Notes: generated by a model from the letters alone, not told the origin. 50,534 bases of DNA from Streptomyces sp. NRRL F-6676 (GCF_000725625.1 NZ_JOHS01000045.1:1-50534); one strand, 5' to 3'; counted from the stretch's first letter, positions 30,347-40,047 are shown. Program-made: numbers and translations.

Positions 30347-32806
30347 GTGCACCACCCCCACGGGGACAATCCCCCGGACGACCCCGCCGGCTACGCCGCC
30401 GCCCGCGTGCGCCTCCTCACCGAGGACACGGCCCCGGGCCCCGCACGCCGCACCGCCCTCTCCCGCCTCACCGACAACTGGCTCGCCACCCTCTTCACCA
30501 CCGCGGCCACAGCCACGGCCGCGGCCACCCGAGCCGGCGGCGTCGCCCTGGTCGCCGTCGGTGGCTACGGCCGCGGTGAGCTCTCCCCCCGCAGCGACCT
30601 CGACCTGCTCCTCCTCCACGACGGCACAGACCCCCAGCGCGTCGCCGCCCTCGCCGACCGCCTCTGGTACCCCGTCTGGGACCTCGGCCTCGCCCTCGAC
30701 CACTCCGTCCGCACCCCCGCCGAGGCCCGCAGGACCGCCGCCGACGACCTCAAGGTCCAGCTCGGCCTTCTCGACGCCCGCCACCTCGCCGGTGACCTCG
30801 CCCTCACCACCGCCACCCGCACCACCGTCCTCGCCGACTGGCGCAACCAGGCCCCCAAACGCCTCCCACAGCTCCAGGAACTGTGCGCCGAACGCGCCGC
30901 CCGCCAGGGCGAACTGCGCTACCTCCTCGAACCCGACCTCAAGGAGGCCCGCGGCGGACTGCGCGACGCCACCGCCCTGCGCGCCGTCGCCGCCTCCTGG
31001 CTCGCCGACGCCCCCCGCGAGGGACTCGACGACGCCCGCCGCCGCCTCCTCGACGTCCGCGACGCCCTCCACCTCACCACCGGCCGCGCCACCGACCGCC
31101 TCGCCCTCCAGGAACAGGACCAGGTCGCCGCCGCCCTCGGCCTGCTGGACGCCGACGCCCTGCTGCGCCAGGTGTACGAGGCGGCGCGCGTCCTCTCGTA
31201 CGCCGGCGATGTCACCTGGCGCGAAGTGGGGCGCGTCCTGCGCTCCCGCGCCGTACGCCCACGCCTGCGCGCCATGCTGGGCGGCGGCGGAAAGCAGCCC
31301 GCCGAACGCTCACCGCTCGCCGAGGGCGTCGTCGAGCAGGACGGCGAGGCGGTGCTCGCCCGCACCGCACGCCCCGAACGCGACCCCGTGCTCCCCCTGC
31401 GCGCCGCGGCCGCCGCCGCACAGGCCGGGCTCCCGCTCTCCCCGCACGCCGTACGGCGCCTCGCCGCCACCACCCGCCCCCTGTCCACGCCCTGGCCCGC
31501 CGAGGCCCGCGAACAGCTCGTCACCCTGCTCGGCGCCGGCCGCCCCACCGTCGACGTCTGGGAGGCACTGGAGGCCGAGGGACTGATCACCCGGCTGCTG
31601 CCCGACTGGGAACGCGTCCGCTGCCGCCCGCAGCGCAACGCCGTCCACCTGTGGACCGTCGACCGCCACCTGATCGAGACCGCCGTCCGCGCCTCCGCGC
31701 TCACCCGCCGCGTGGGCCGCCCCGACCTCCTCCTCGTCGCCGCACTGCTGCACGACCTCGGCAAGGGCTGGCCCGGCGACCACAGCGTCACCGGCGAGAC
31801 CATCGCCCGCGACGCCGCCGCCCGCATCGGCTTCGACCGCGCGGACGCCACCGTCCTCGCCACCCTCGTCCGCCACCACCTGCTCCTCGTCGAGACCGCC
31901 ACCCGGCGCGACCTGGACGACCCCGCCACCGTCCGCGCGGTCGCCGACGCCGTCGGCTCCCAGGGCACCCTCGAACTGCTGCACGCCCTCACCGAGGCCG
32001 ACGCCCTCGCCACCGGGCCCGCGGCCTGGTCCTCCTGGCGCGGCTCCCTCGTCGCCGACCTCGTCGCCCGCGTCGCCGCCCGGCTCGCCGGGGACACCCC
32101 CGCCGAGCCCGACACCGCCGCGCCCACCGCCGAACAGGAACGCCTCGCCGTCGAGGCCCTGCGCACCGGCGGCCCGGTCCTCGCCCTGCACGCCCGGGCC
32201 GAGCCCCCGGCCGACGACGACCCCGGCCGGCCCGAGCCCCTCGGCGTCGAACTGCTGATCGCCGTACCCGAGCAGACCGGCGTCCTGCCCGCCGTCGCCG
32301 GCGTCCTCGCCCTGCACCGCCTCACCGTCCGCACCGCGGAACTGCGCGCCCTCGACCCGCCCGACGGCGTCGAGGGCTCCGTACTGCTGCTCGACTGGCG
32401 GGTCGCCGCCGAGTACGGCTCCCTGCCGCAGGCCACCCGGCTGCGCGCGGACCTCGTACGGGCGCTGGACGGCAGCCTGGACATCGCATCCCGGCTGGCC
32501 GAACGCGACGCGGCGTATCCGCGCCGCCGGGGCGTACCGGCGCCGCCGCCGCGGGTGACGGTCGCCGCGGCCGCATCCCGGCACGCGACGGTCATCGAGG
32601 TCCGCGCCCAGGACGCCCCCGGCCTGCTGCACCGCATCGGCCGGGCCTTGGAGAAGGCGGGCGTACGGGTGCGCAGCGCGCACGCGTCGACGCTGGGCGC
32701 CAACGCGGTGGACACGGTTTACGTCACCGGCCCGACCGGCAGCCCCCTGCCCCCACAGGAGGCGACGTCGGTGGCACGGGCGCTGGAGGAGGCGCTGGGG
32801 GAGTAG
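30347..32806 (+). CDS. glnD: PII-modifying nucleotidyltransferase GlnD
   Basis: GlnD modifies and demodifies PII according to nitrogen status. The 819-residue protein has an N-terminal nucleotidyltransferase domain (GGYGRGELSPRSDLD from residue 72, with Asp84/Asp86 as metal ligands). A PII-uridylyltransferase helical region follows, then an HD phosphohydrolase with LLHDLGKG around His469-Asp470, and two ACT domains near the C-terminus (about 630-700 and 745-819). GTG 30347 follows AAGGAG by 6 nt; a longer frame from 30215 runs through the repeat. Downstream of glnK, it completes the amtB-glnK-glnD cluster. Confidence 0.95.
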   Translation: MHHPHGDNPPDDPAGYAAARVRLLTEDTAPGPARRTALSRLTDNWLATLFTTAATATAAATRAGGVALVAVGGYGRGELSPRSDLDLLLLHDGTDPQRVAALADRLWYPVWDLGLALDHSVRTPAEARRTAADDLKVQLGLLDARHLAGDLALTTATRTTVLADWRNQAPKRLPQLQELCAERAARQGELRYLLEPDLKEARGGLRDATALRAVAASWLADAPREGLDDARRRLLDVRDALHLTTGRATDRLALQEQDQVAAALGLLDADALLRQVYEAARVLSYAGDVTWREVGRVLRSRAVRPRLRAMLGGGGKQPAERSPLAEGVVEQDGEAVLARTARPERDPVLPLRAAAAAAQAGLPLSPHAVRRLAATTRPLSTPWPAEAREQLVTLLGAGRPTVDVWEALEAEGLITRLLPDWERVRCRPQRNAVHLWTVDRHLIETAVRASALTRRVGRPDLLLVAALLHDLGKGWPGDHSVTGETIARDAAARIGFDRADATVLATLVRHHLLLVETATRRDLDDPATVRAVADAVGSQGTLELLHALTEADALATGPAAWSSWRGSLVADLVARVAARLAGDTPAEPDTAAPTAEQERLAVEALRTGGPVLALHARAEPPADDDPGRPEPLGVELLIAVPEQTGVLPAVAGVLALHRLTVRTAELRALDPPDGVEGSVLLLDWRVAAEYGSLPQATRLRADLVRALDGSLDIASRLAERDAAYPRRRGVPAPPPRVTVAAAASRHATVIEVRAQDAPGLLHRIGRALEKAGVRVRSAHASTLGANAVDTVYVTGPTGSPLPPQEATSVARALEEALGE

Positions 32807-32918
32807 GGCCGCGCGGCCAGGGGGAGCGGAACGGCGCCGGGGTGGAGACCCAACCGTGCGGCTCCGGATACCCTGGAAGACGCTCAGACTGCCCCCGACT
32901 CCGAGGACCGACGCCGCC

Positions 32919-34487
32919 GTGTTCGACACTCTCTCCGATCGCCTCTCAGCGACCTTCAAGAATCTGCGCGGCAAGGGGCGGTTGTCCGAGGCGGACATCG
33001 ACGCCACGGCCCGCGAGATCCGCATCGCGCTCCTCGAGGCGGACGTGGCCCTGCCGGTCGTCCGTACGTTCATCAAGAACGTCAAGGAGCGCGCCCTCGG
33101 CTCCGAGGTCTCCCGCGCGCTGAACCCCGCCCAGCAGGTCCTCAAGATCGTCAATGAGGAACTGGTCACGATTCTCGGCGGCGAGACCCGCCGCCTGCGG
33201 TTCGCCAAGCAGCCGCCCACCGTGATCATGCTCGCGGGTCTACAGGGTGCCGGTAAGACGACCCTCGCGGGCAAGCTGGGCCGCTGGCTCAAGGAGCAGG
33301 GCCACTCGCCGCTCCTCGTCGCCTGTGACCTCCAGCGCCCCAACGCCGTCAACCAGCTCAGCGTCGTCGCCGAGCGCGCCGGCGTCGCGGTCTACGCGCC
33401 GGAACCGGGCAACGGCGTCGGCGACCCGGTCAAGGTCGCCAAGGACTCCATCGAGTTCGCCAAGAACAAGGTCCACGACATCGTGATCGTGGACACCGCC
33501 GGCCGCCTCGGCATCGACCAGGAGCTGATGCGGCAGGCCGCGGACATCCGCGACGCCGTCAGCCCCGACGAGATCCTCTTCGTCGTCGACGCGATGATCG
33601 GCCAGGACGCCGTCAACACCGCGGAGGCCTTCCGCGACGGCGTCGGCTTCGACGGCGTCGTCCTCTCCAAGCTCGACGGCGACGCCCGCGGCGGCGCGGC
33701 CCTGTCGATCGCCTCGGTGACCGGCAAGCCGATCATGTTCGCGTCGAACGGCGAGAAGCTCGACGACTTCGACGCCTTCCACCCGGACCGGATGGCCTCC
33801 CGCATCCTCGACATGGGTGACCTGCTCACCCTGATCGAGCAGGCGGAGCGGACCTTCAGCCAGGCCGAGGCCGAGAAGATGGCCTCCAAACTGGCCTCCA
33901 AGAAGGGCCAGGACTTCACACTCGACGACTTCCTGGCCCAGATGGAGCAGGTCAGGAAGATGGGCTCGATCTCCAAGCTGCTCGGGATGCTGCCGGGCAT
34001 GGGGCAGATCAAGGACCAGATCAACAACATCGACGAGCGGGACGTCGACCGTACGGCCGCGATCATCAAGTCGATGACCCCGGCCGAGCGCCAGGAGCCG
34101 ACGATCATCAACGGCTCGCGGCGGGCCCGTATCGCGCGGGGTTCCGGCGTCGAGGTCAGCGCCGTGAAGAACCTGGTCGAACGGTTCTTCGAGGCGCGGA
34201 AGATGATGTCCCGCATGGCGCAGGGCGGCGGAATGCCCGGTATGCCGGGGATGCCCGGCATGGGTGGTGGTCCCGGCCGGCAGAAGAAGCAGCAGAAGAA
34301 GGCCAAGGGCAAGCAGCGCTCGGGCAACCCGATGAAGCGCAAGCAGCAGGAGCAGGAGGCCGAGGCCCGCCGCGCGGCCGCCGCCGCGCAGGGTGCCGGC
34401 CAGGACGGCAACGCGTTCGGACTGCCGCAGCAGGGCGCCGGTCAGGACTTCGAGCTGCCGGACGAGTTCAAGAAGTTCATGGGCTGA
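32919..34487 (+). CDS. ffh: signal recognition particle protein Ffh
   Basis: Ffh is the SRP GTPase that binds 4.5S RNA and nascent signal sequences. The 522-residue protein has the N domain, then GTPase motifs GLQGAGKT at 107-114, DLQRPNAVNQL, DTAGRLGID and SKLDGDARGG. The Met-rich M domain starts at about 330 (KMGSISKLLGMLPGMGQIKD) and contains the RNA-binding helix NGSRRARIARGSGVEV. An MPGMPGMPGM repeat and a basic Lys/Gln tail follow. GTG 32919 was chosen at the conserved start VFDTLSDRLSATFKNLRGKG; the ribosome-binding site is distant (GAGGA, 12 nt away). Receptor FtsY is at 24184. Confidence 0.97.
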   Translation: MFDTLSDRLSATFKNLRGKGRLSEADIDATAREIRIALLEADVALPVVRTFIKNVKERALGSEVSRALNPAQQVLKIVNEELVTILGGETRRLRFAKQPPTVIMLAGLQGAGKTTLAGKLGRWLKEQGHSPLLVACDLQRPNAVNQLSVVAERAGVAVYAPEPGNGVGDPVKVAKDSIEFAKNKVHDIVIVDTAGRLGIDQELMRQAADIRDAVSPDEILFVVDAMIGQDAVNTAEAFRDGVGFDGVVLSKLDGDARGGAALSIASVTGKPIMFASNGEKLDDFDAFHPDRMASRILDMGDLLTLIEQAERTFSQAEAEKMASKLASKKGQDFTLDDFLAQMEQVRKMGSISKLLGMLPGMGQIKDQINNIDERDVDRTAAIIKSMTPAERQEPTIINGSRRARIARGSGVEVSAVKNLVERFFEARKMMSRMAQGGGMPGMPGMPGMGGGPGRQKKQQKKAKGKQRSGNPMKRKQQEQEAEARRAAAAAQGAGQDGNAFGLPQQGAGQDFELPDEFKKFMG

Positions 34488-34530
34488 GCGGACGGCGCCG
34501 AGGCCCTGAGCGGGCGCCGCCGAGGTTTTG

Positions 34531-34696
34531 AACGGGCGGCGCCACGGGCCGGACGGGTGGCGTCACCGGCTGGACGGGCGCCGCCACGGGCCGGACGGGG
34601 TGGCGTCAGCGGCCGGAAGGGCGCCGCCACGGGCCGCACGGGTGGCGTCACCGGTCGGACGGGCGGCGCCACGGGCGCCGGACGGGTGGTGGCCGG
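34531..34696. repeat. 21-bp tandem repeat with 42-bp higher-order unit
   Basis: Eight units, most of 21 bp, start at 34531, 34552, 34573, 34594, 34616, 34637, 34658 and 34681. Odd units resemble GACGGGCGCCGCCACGGGCCG and even units GACGGGTGGCGTCACCGGCT, so the array is really a 42-bp dimer repeated. It lies between the ffh stop and the end of the convergent methyltransferase gene and is probably non-coding. Confidence 0.85.
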
Positions 34697-34726
34697 GAGC
34701 GACCGCAGGCGCCCCCGGTCCGCCGT

Positions 34727-35659
34727 TCATCCCCTCCGGGCGACCAGGTAGCGGAAGACGTTCGGCATCCACACCGTGCCGTCCTCGCGCACATGCGGAT
34801 GCAGTGCCTCCGCCAGCTCCTTCTCGATCTGCTCCTCGTCCGTCACGGCGAGGGCCGCGTCGAACAGACCGGTGGACCTGAGCCCCCGCACCGCACTGCC
34901 CGTGTCCGCGTACCCGAACGGGCAGGCGACCCGCCCCGACCCGTCCGGCCGCAGCCCGGCCCGCTGCGCGGCCTCCTCCAGCTGGTCCCGGCCGGCCGGC
35001 CGCCAGTCGGCGGCTCCCGGCGACGGAGCGGCACCGGTCTGCCCGTCGGTGTCCCCGCCGCGCACCGGATCCGCCAGCTTCGCCGCCACCCGCAGGACGG
35101 ACGCCGTCGCGCACCGCTCCGCCGGGCCCCACCCGGCGAGCACCACCGCGCCGCCGCGCTCCGCCAGCGGCGCCGCCTCCCCGAGTGCCTCGACGAGGCC
35201 CTCGGTGCCGCCGGACGGGGGACCAAGGGGTTCGAACACGGTGACGACGTCGTACCCGGGGCGTCCGGACGGCGGGGCCGCGTCACCGGGCGCCCCCTCC
35301 ACGAGCCGCGCACACCCCGGCGCGGGCTCCCGCGCGGGCGCCCCCGCGTGCGGGACTTGCGCGCCCGCGCCCGGCAGCAGCCGCTCCCGCGCGAGCGCCA
35401 GCAGCTCGGCGTGCCCGGTGTCCACCCCCGTCACCGCCGCGCCCCGCGCGGCCGCCAGCAGCAGCGCCAGCCCGGAACCGCAGCCGAGCCCGAGCAGCCG
35501 CGTACCGGCGCCCACACCGAGCCGCTCGTAGACCGCCTCGTAGAGCGGGACCAGCATCCGCTCCTGGATCTCGGCCCAGTCCCGTGCGCGGGCGCGTGCG
35601 TCCACGCGGGGCGGGGAGCCGGCGTGTGCCGGATGCTGTCGCACGAGCGTAGGTGTCAT
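34727..35659 (-). CDS. class I SAM-dependent methyltransferase
   Basis: The 310-residue protein has a Rossmann methyltransferase core. The SAM loop is RLLGLGCGSGLALLLAAARG followed by VTGVD (about residues 50-75). WAEIQERMLVPLYEAVYERL precedes it and YDVVTVFEPLG follows. The substrate cannot be told from sequence. ATG 35659 (MTPTLVRQHPAHAG) was chosen; a longer frame to 35806 has no ribosome-binding site or similarity. It is convergent with ffh across the 21-bp repeat array. Confidence 0.75.
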   Translation of the reverse strand: MTPTLVRQHPAHAGSPPRVDARARARDWAEIQERMLVPLYEAVYERLGVGAGTRLLGLGCGSGLALLLAAARGAAVTGVDTGHAELLALARERLLPGAGAQVPHAGAPAREPAPGCARLVEGAPGDAAPPSGRPGYDVVTVFEPLGPPSGGTEGLVEALGEAAPLAERGGAVVLAGWGPAERCATASVLRVAAKLADPVRGGDTDGQTGAAPSPGAADWRPAGRDQLEEAAQRAGLRPDGSGRVACPFGYADTGSAVRGLRSTGLFDAALAVTDEEQIEKELAEALHPHVREDGTVWMPNVFRYLVARRG

Positions 35660-36161
35660 CAAAAGCGCCCCAATCCGCCGAGAGTTGCCCCTGTACCCGA
35701 TTCCGTGGCCCCCGTGACGTGCGCGCGCTCCCCCCGTATGCCAGGAAACTCCGCACCTGTCGTGACGTCCAGTGGGCGCGGCACACTCCTTGCCACGCGG
35801 CGCCACTCGTCGGGGTACCGCATACGGGACGGAGTACGCCGTCGGCGCCGCGCCCCGCCCGTGCCTCGTGCGCCCCCACGGGCGGGGCCGGTGCCATGGC
35901 GCTACCGGGTACCCGGTAACGTCGGGGCGGCCGGGGCCCGTTGGGGCGAGTGCGAAGGCCGACGGGCCTGCCGCGGCCGTCGGCTACACGACTGTCCGTA
36001 CGTGCGACTACGCACCAGCTTGGTACGAGCTGTGAGGCTTCTCCGGGGATCGGCGCACCCGCCCTCGTCGCGACGCATCAGCCGTAACTGACGGGTACGT
36101 GCAAAATATTTGGGATGGCCCGGAATAGGAACACGGGAGCCCTCCGGCTCGTTGTCATTAC
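35660..36161. other. 502-bp intergenic region between methyltransferase and SprT-like genes
   Basis: No gene is supported here. The region contains the divergent promoters, the perfect 16-bp palindrome at 35903-35918 and an AT-rich patch AAAATATTT at 36103-36111 that may form a -10 region for the SprT-like gene. Confidence 0.5.
35903..35918. promoter_or_regulatory. perfect 16-bp palindrome, possible operator
   Basis: TACCGGGTACCCGGTA is perfectly self-complementary and lies in the divergent intergenic region. It resembles a dimeric repressor site; no binding protein is known. Confidence 0.4.
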
Positions 36162-36758
36162 GTGAGCACGACACCAACTGTTCTCGCCGCAGAGCTGGCG
36201 CAGGCGTGGGCCGACATTCAGCGGCACCACCCCGAGCTGCCCGACCTTGCCGCACCCGAATCCCTGATCGGAGAGTCGTCGTCCGCCTGCGGACACGAAC
36301 TCTCCTTCGAGCGCCTGCTGCACGAGGCGGTCCACGGCATCGCCGCCGCCCGCGGCATCCGTGACACCTCACGCGCAGGCCGCTACCACAACCGCCGATT
36401 CCTCACGATCGCCGAGGAGCTGGGCCTGGACCACCCCGACGAGCCGCATCCCAGCAGCGGCTTCTCGCTGGTCACACTCAACCCCGAGGCCAAGCGGAGG
36501 TACCGGCCCACGATCGAGCGGCTTCAGCGCGCGCTGAAGGCCCACTCGGCGGCGACGGCCGCCGACACGGCCCGCTCGTTCCGCGGTCCCGCCGCCCGCC
36601 ACGGCTCCTCCGGCGGCGGCGTCCGTGTCAAGGCCGTGTGCGACTGCGGGCGCAACGTCCGCGTCGTGCCGTCGGTCCTGGCCCAGGCGCCGATCATGTG
36701 CGGCGGGTGCGGAAAGCCGTTCCGCATCCCGGAGGTCGTGGGCGCCGGCGTGGGCTGA
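36162..36758 (+). CDS. SprT-like zinc protein
   Basis: The 198-residue protein has an HExxH motif in FERLLHEAVHGIAAARGI, then DTSRAGRYHNRRFLTIAEEL, matching SprT-like metallopeptidase families known also from actinophages. A C-terminal zinc ribbon has two cysteine pairs (CDCG and CGGC, about 160-190). SprT-type proteins relate to SPRTN DNA-protein crosslink proteases, but activity here is unproven. GTG 36162 has no obvious ribosome-binding site. A strong hairpin begins at its stop codon, so it is likely monocistronic. Confidence 0.75.
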   Translation: MSTTPTVLAAELAQAWADIQRHHPELPDLAAPESLIGESSSACGHELSFERLLHEAVHGIAAARGIRDTSRAGRYHNRRFLTIAEELGLDHPDEPHPSSGFSLVTLNPEAKRRYRPTIERLQRALKAHSAATAADTARSFRGPAARHGSSGGGVRVKAVCDCGRNVRVVPSVLAQAPIMCGGCGKPFRIPEVVGAGVG

Positions 36759-36790
36759 CCCTTCCGGCATCTCGTGGATGCCGGAAGGGT
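36758..36790 (+). terminator. 14-bp hairpin at the SprT-like stop
   Basis: A perfect 14-bp stem (36758-36771 with 36777-36790) around TCGTG starts at the last base of the stop codon. It has no T-tract. Confidence 0.75.
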
Positions 36791-37131
36791 CCGGCCGTCG
36801 CCGGCCCACCGCGTACGCCCGCTCAAGGGCCCGCACCCTGCGGGAGCGCACCCCGCGCAGGGCGGCCCGGCCTCAGCCGCACCCCGCGCGAGGCCGTCCC
36901 CGGACGGCCCCGCGCCGGGTGCCGCTGAGGGCTGCCCGGGCGCGGGCAGCGGCCCCGTCCCCCGGGGACGGCGCGCCGCGCGGTGTGTGGCACAATGGCT
37001 AGCTGTACTCGACAGCCGCACAGGACCCCTCTCTCCTCCGGCTGACGCGTCCGTCGGGCACTCGGGTACCGCAACCCCACGCGGCTTCCTCGCCGTGCCC
37101 AACCACGTCAAATCCAGGAGAACCCACTCCC
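36791..37131 (+). promoter_or_regulatory. leader and promoter region of the rpsP cluster
   Basis: About 340 bp without a gene. An 8-bp hairpin lies at 36931-36950. CACAAT (36991-36996) is a plausible -10 and AGCTGTACTCGACAGC just after it is locally symmetric. The untranslated leader to rpsP would be about 130 nt, ending in AGGAG 37116-37120. Possible regulation through the leader is inference. Confidence 0.4.
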
Positions 37132-37560
37132 GTGGCAGTCAAGATCAAGCTGAAGCGTCTGGGCAAGATCCGTTCGCCTCACTACCGCATCGTCGTCGCC
37201 GACTCCCGTACCCGCCGTGACGGCCGGGCCATCGAGGAGATCGGTCTGTACCACCCGGTGCAGAACCCCTCGCGCATCGAGGTCAACGCCGACCGTGTCG
37301 CGTACTGGCTCTCCGTCGGCGCTCAGCCGACCGAGCCCGTGCTCGCCATCCTGAAGAAGACCGGCGACTGGCAGAAGTACAAGGGCGAGCCCGCCCCCGC
37401 GCCGCTGCTCCAGCCGCAGGAGAAGTCGGCCCGCCCGGTGTTCGAGTCCCTCGGCGGTGACGACGAGGGCAAGGGTGAGGCGATCACCCAGAAGAAGAAG
37501 GCCGAGAAGAAGGACGAGGCCGCCGCCGAGTCCTCTTCCACCGAGTCGACCGAGGCCTGA
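37132..37560 (+). CDS. rpsP: 30S ribosomal protein S16
   Basis: S16 is an early-assembling small-subunit protein. The first 80-85 residues of this 142-residue protein are canonical ([48 protein letters not shown]). The remainder is the longer actinobacterial tail, Lys/Glu/Ser-rich at the end ([19 protein letters not shown]). GTG 37132 follows AGGAG by 11 nt. It heads the cluster rpsP-khpA-rimM-trmD-rplS, with khpA starting 5 bp after its stop. Confidence 0.97.
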   Translation: MAVKIKLKRLGKIRSPHYRIVVADSRTRRDGRAIEEIGLYHPVQNPSRIEVNADRVAYWLSVGAQPTEPVLAILKKTGDWQKYKGEPAPAPLLQPQEKSARPVFESLGGDDEGKGEAITQKKKAEKKDEAAAESSSTESTEA

Positions 37561-37565
37561 GCAGC

Positions 37566-37805
37566 ATGCTCGAAGAGGCGCTCGAGCACCTCGTGAAGGG
37601 CATCGTCGACAACCCTGACGATGTGCAGGTGGCCTCGCGCAACCTGCGCCGCGGTCGTGTGCTCGAGGTCCGGGTCCACCCCGACGACCTCGGCAAGGTG
37701 ATCGGCCGCAACGGCCGCACCGCACGCGCACTGCGCACCGTCGTGGGTGCCATCGGTGGCCGTGGTGTCCGCGTCGACCTCGTCGACGTGGACCACGTCC
37801 GCTGA
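37566..37805 (+). CDS. khpA: KH-domain RNA-binding protein KhpA
   Basis: This 79-residue protein is a single KH domain with the GxxG loop [20 protein letters not shown]. KhpA binds RNA, often with KhpB, and in several Gram-positives affects cell growth and division. The position between rpsP and rimM is its conserved context. ATG 37566 is 5 bp after the rpsP stop, so translation is likely coupled. Confidence 0.93.
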   Translation: MLEEALEHLVKGIVDNPDDVQVASRNLRRGRVLEVRVHPDDLGKVIGRNGRTARALRTVVGAIGGRGVRVDLVDVDHVR

Positions 37806-37938
37806 CGCGTCATCGCAACCGGCTCGGGCCGGGGAGGGCCTCCGTGCCCGCCCCGGCCCGCAGTCGTTTCCAGGTGCCCGGTCGCCCCAGGCGTCCCGGG
37901 TGCCCGTTCCAGACGTTCCCGACAGGAGATCTTCCACA

Positions 37939-38631
37939 GTGCAGCTGGTAGTCGCACGGATCGGCCGCGCCCACGGCATCAAGGGCGAGGTCACCGTCGA
38001 GGTCCGTACCGACGAGCCGGAGGTCCGGCTCGCCCCCGGCGCCGTACTCGCCACCGACCCGGCCTCCGCGGGCCCGCTCACCATCGAGACCGGCCGGGTG
38101 CACAGCGGCCGGCTGCTCCTGCGCTTCGAGGGCGTGCGCGACCGCACCGCCGCCGAGGCCCTGCGCAACACCGTCCTGATCGCCGACATCGACCCCGACG
38201 AGCTGCCCGAGGGCGAGGACGAGTACTACGACCACCAGCTCATCGACCTCGACGTCGTCACCGAGGACGGCACCGAGGTCGGCCGGATCACCGAGGTCTC
38301 CCACCTGCCCTCGCAGGACCTGTTCGTCGTGGAGCGCCCGGACGGCACCGAGGTGATGATCCCGTTCGTCGAGGAGATCGTCACCACCGTCGACCTGGCG
38401 GAGCAGAAGGCCGTCATCGACCCGCCGCCCGGGCTGATCGACGACCGCGCGGAAATCGCCTCCGCGCGCGCGGACGACGCCATCCCTGAGAGCGATGCCG
38501 CTCCTGAGGGCGACGCCACTCCTGAGGACGATGCCGCTCCTGGGGATGACGTTGCTCCCGAGGACGACGAAAACGCGGCCACCGGCGAGGACGGCGACGC
38601 CCCCGGTGCGGCCCCGGGAGCGCGGGCGTAA
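37939..38631 (+). CDS. rimM: ribosome maturation factor RimM with acidic tail
   Basis: RimM assists 30S head maturation and binds S19. The 230-residue protein has the N-terminal barrel ([38 protein letters not shown]) and the PRC-barrel ([29 protein letters not shown]), together about 170 residues. About 55 extra residues form an acidic repeat tail ([19 protein letters not shown]). GTG 37939 follows AGGAG by about 10 nt. The stop overlaps the trmD start as TAATG. Confidence 0.96.
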   Translation: MQLVVARIGRAHGIKGEVTVEVRTDEPEVRLAPGAVLATDPASAGPLTIETGRVHSGRLLLRFEGVRDRTAAEALRNTVLIADIDPDELPEGEDEYYDHQLIDLDVVTEDGTEVGRITEVSHLPSQDLFVVERPDGTEVMIPFVEEIVTTVDLAEQKAVIDPPPGLIDDRAEIASARADDAIPESDAAPEGDATPEDDAAPGDDVAPEDDENAATGEDGDAPGAAPGARA

Positions 38632-39464
38632 TGCGGCTCGACGTCGTCACGATCTTCCCCGAGTACCTGGACCCCCTGAATGTCTCCCTCGTCGGCAAGG
38701 CCCGCGCGCGCGGCCGGCTCGACGTGCACGTGCACGATCTGCGGTCCTGGACGTACGACCGCCACAACACCGTCGACGACACCCCCTACGGCGGCGGCCC
38801 CGGCATGGTCATGAAGACCGAACCCTGGGGCGACGCCCTGGACACCGTCCTCGCCGACGGCTACGAGGACGGCGCCCACGGACCCGTCCTCGTCGTCCCC
38901 ACGCCCAGCGGCCGGCCCTTCAGTCAGGAGCTCGCCGCCGAGCTGTCGCAGCGCCCCTGGCTGGTCTTCACGCCCGCGCGCTACGAGGGCATCGACCGCC
39001 GGGTCACCGACGAGTACGCGCGGCGGCTGCCCGTCTACGAGGTGTCCATCGGCGACTACGTCCTGGCCGGCGGCGAGGCGGCCGTCCTGGTGATCACCGA
39101 GGCCGTCGCCCGGCTGCTCCCCGGCGTCCTCGGCAACGCCGAGTCCCACCAAGACGACTCCTTCGCCCCCGGCGCCATGGCGAGCCTCCTGGAGGGCCCC
39201 GTCTACACCAAGCCGCCCCACTGGCGCGGCCACGGCATCCCTGAGGTGCTGCTCAGCGGTCACCACGGGAAGATCGCCCGCTGGCGCCGCGACGAGGCCC
39301 TCAGACGCACCAGCGCCCACCGCCCCGACCTCATCGAGGGCTGCCCGCCCGCCGCCTTCGACAAGAAGGACCGCGAGATGCTCTCCATCCTCGGCTGGGC
39401 CCCCGACCCCGAGGGGGAGCCCTACGGCCGATTTTGGCGCAGGCCGCACGACGTGGAAGAATAG
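38631..39464 (+). CDS. trmD: tRNA (guanine(37)-N(1))-methyltransferase
   Basis: TrmD makes m1G37, preventing +1 frameshifting. The 277-residue protein has the family start [40 protein letters not shown] with the catalytic region, and the trefoil-knot SAM site [21 protein letters not shown]-terminal [18 protein letters not shown] is also typical. ATG 38631 overlaps the rimM stop (TAATG). The order rimM-trmD-rplS is classical. Confidence 0.97.
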   Translation: MRLDVVTIFPEYLDPLNVSLVGKARARGRLDVHVHDLRSWTYDRHNTVDDTPYGGGPGMVMKTEPWGDALDTVLADGYEDGAHGPVLVVPTPSGRPFSQELAAELSQRPWLVFTPARYEGIDRRVTDEYARRLPVYEVSIGDYVLAGGEAAVLVITEAVARLLPGVLGNAESHQDDSFAPGAMASLLEGPVYTKPPHWRGHGIPEVLLSGHHGKIARWRRDEALRRTSAHRPDLIEGCPPAAFDKKDREMLSILGWAPDPEGEPYGRFWRRPHDVEE

Positions 39465-39601
39465 GCCGCTGTTGTCCGGAGTCCGGCGCGCGCCCCTGCC
39501 ACAGGGGGACACGACGCCCGCCCCGACCCCGACGGCAACCATCCTCCGTAGCACTCGTTCCCGTTGATGACCTGTGGCATCAGCGAAGAAAGCAGACTGA
39601 C

Positions 39602-39952
39602 ATGTCCCACCTGCTCGACACCGTCGACGCCGCGTCGCTGCGCAGCGACGTCCCGAACTTCCGCCCGGGCGACACCGTCAACGTCCACGTGCGCGTCATC
39701 GAGGGCAACCGCTCCCGTGTGCAGCAGTTCAAGGGCGTCGTCATCCGCCGCCAGGGCTCCGGCGTCCGCGAGACCTTCACGGTCCGCAAGGTCTCCTTCT
39801 CCGTCGGCGTCGAGCGCACCTTCCCGGTGCACACCCCGATCGTGGAGAAGATCGAGCTCGTCACCCGCGGTGACGTGCGCCGCGCCAAGCTGTACTACCT
39901 TCGTGAGCTGCGCGGCAAGGCCGCGAAGATCAAGGAGAAGCGCGACAACTGA
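39602..39952 (+). CDS. rplS: 50S ribosomal protein L19
   Basis: L19 sits at the 30S-50S interface. The 116-residue product includes [40 protein letters not shown] and [20 protein letters not shown], all canonical. ATG 39602 has only a weak GAAGAAAG upstream. The 137-bp gap after trmD may hold a leader or internal promoter. It ends the translation cluster; the signal peptidase genes follow. Confidence 0.97.
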   Translation: MSHLLDTVDAASLRSDVPNFRPGDTVNVHVRVIEGNRSRVQQFKGVVIRRQGSGVRETFTVRKVSFSVGVERTFPVHTPIVEKIELVTRGDVRRAKLYYLRELRGKAAKIKEKRDN

Positions 39953-40047
39953 GCGCGCTGCCGGACGCGCCCGCGGGTGCGTCGGCGGGTGCGCCGAGGG
40001 GCGCACTGACGGGGTCCACATCGCGGGCCGGATAGCATCTGGCCCCG

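Noticed and set aside
32807..32818. GGCCGCGCGGCC palindrome just after glnD as terminator
   Set aside because: It is only 12 bp with no loop, and such GC palindromes are expected by chance at this composition.
34531..34696. Possible CRISPR array
   Set aside because: Units are contiguous with no unique spacers, and no cas genes are present.
36128..36156. SigE-type promoter (GGAAC and GTC) before the SprT-like gene
   Set aside because: The spacing is about 21 nt, against about 16 in the consensus.
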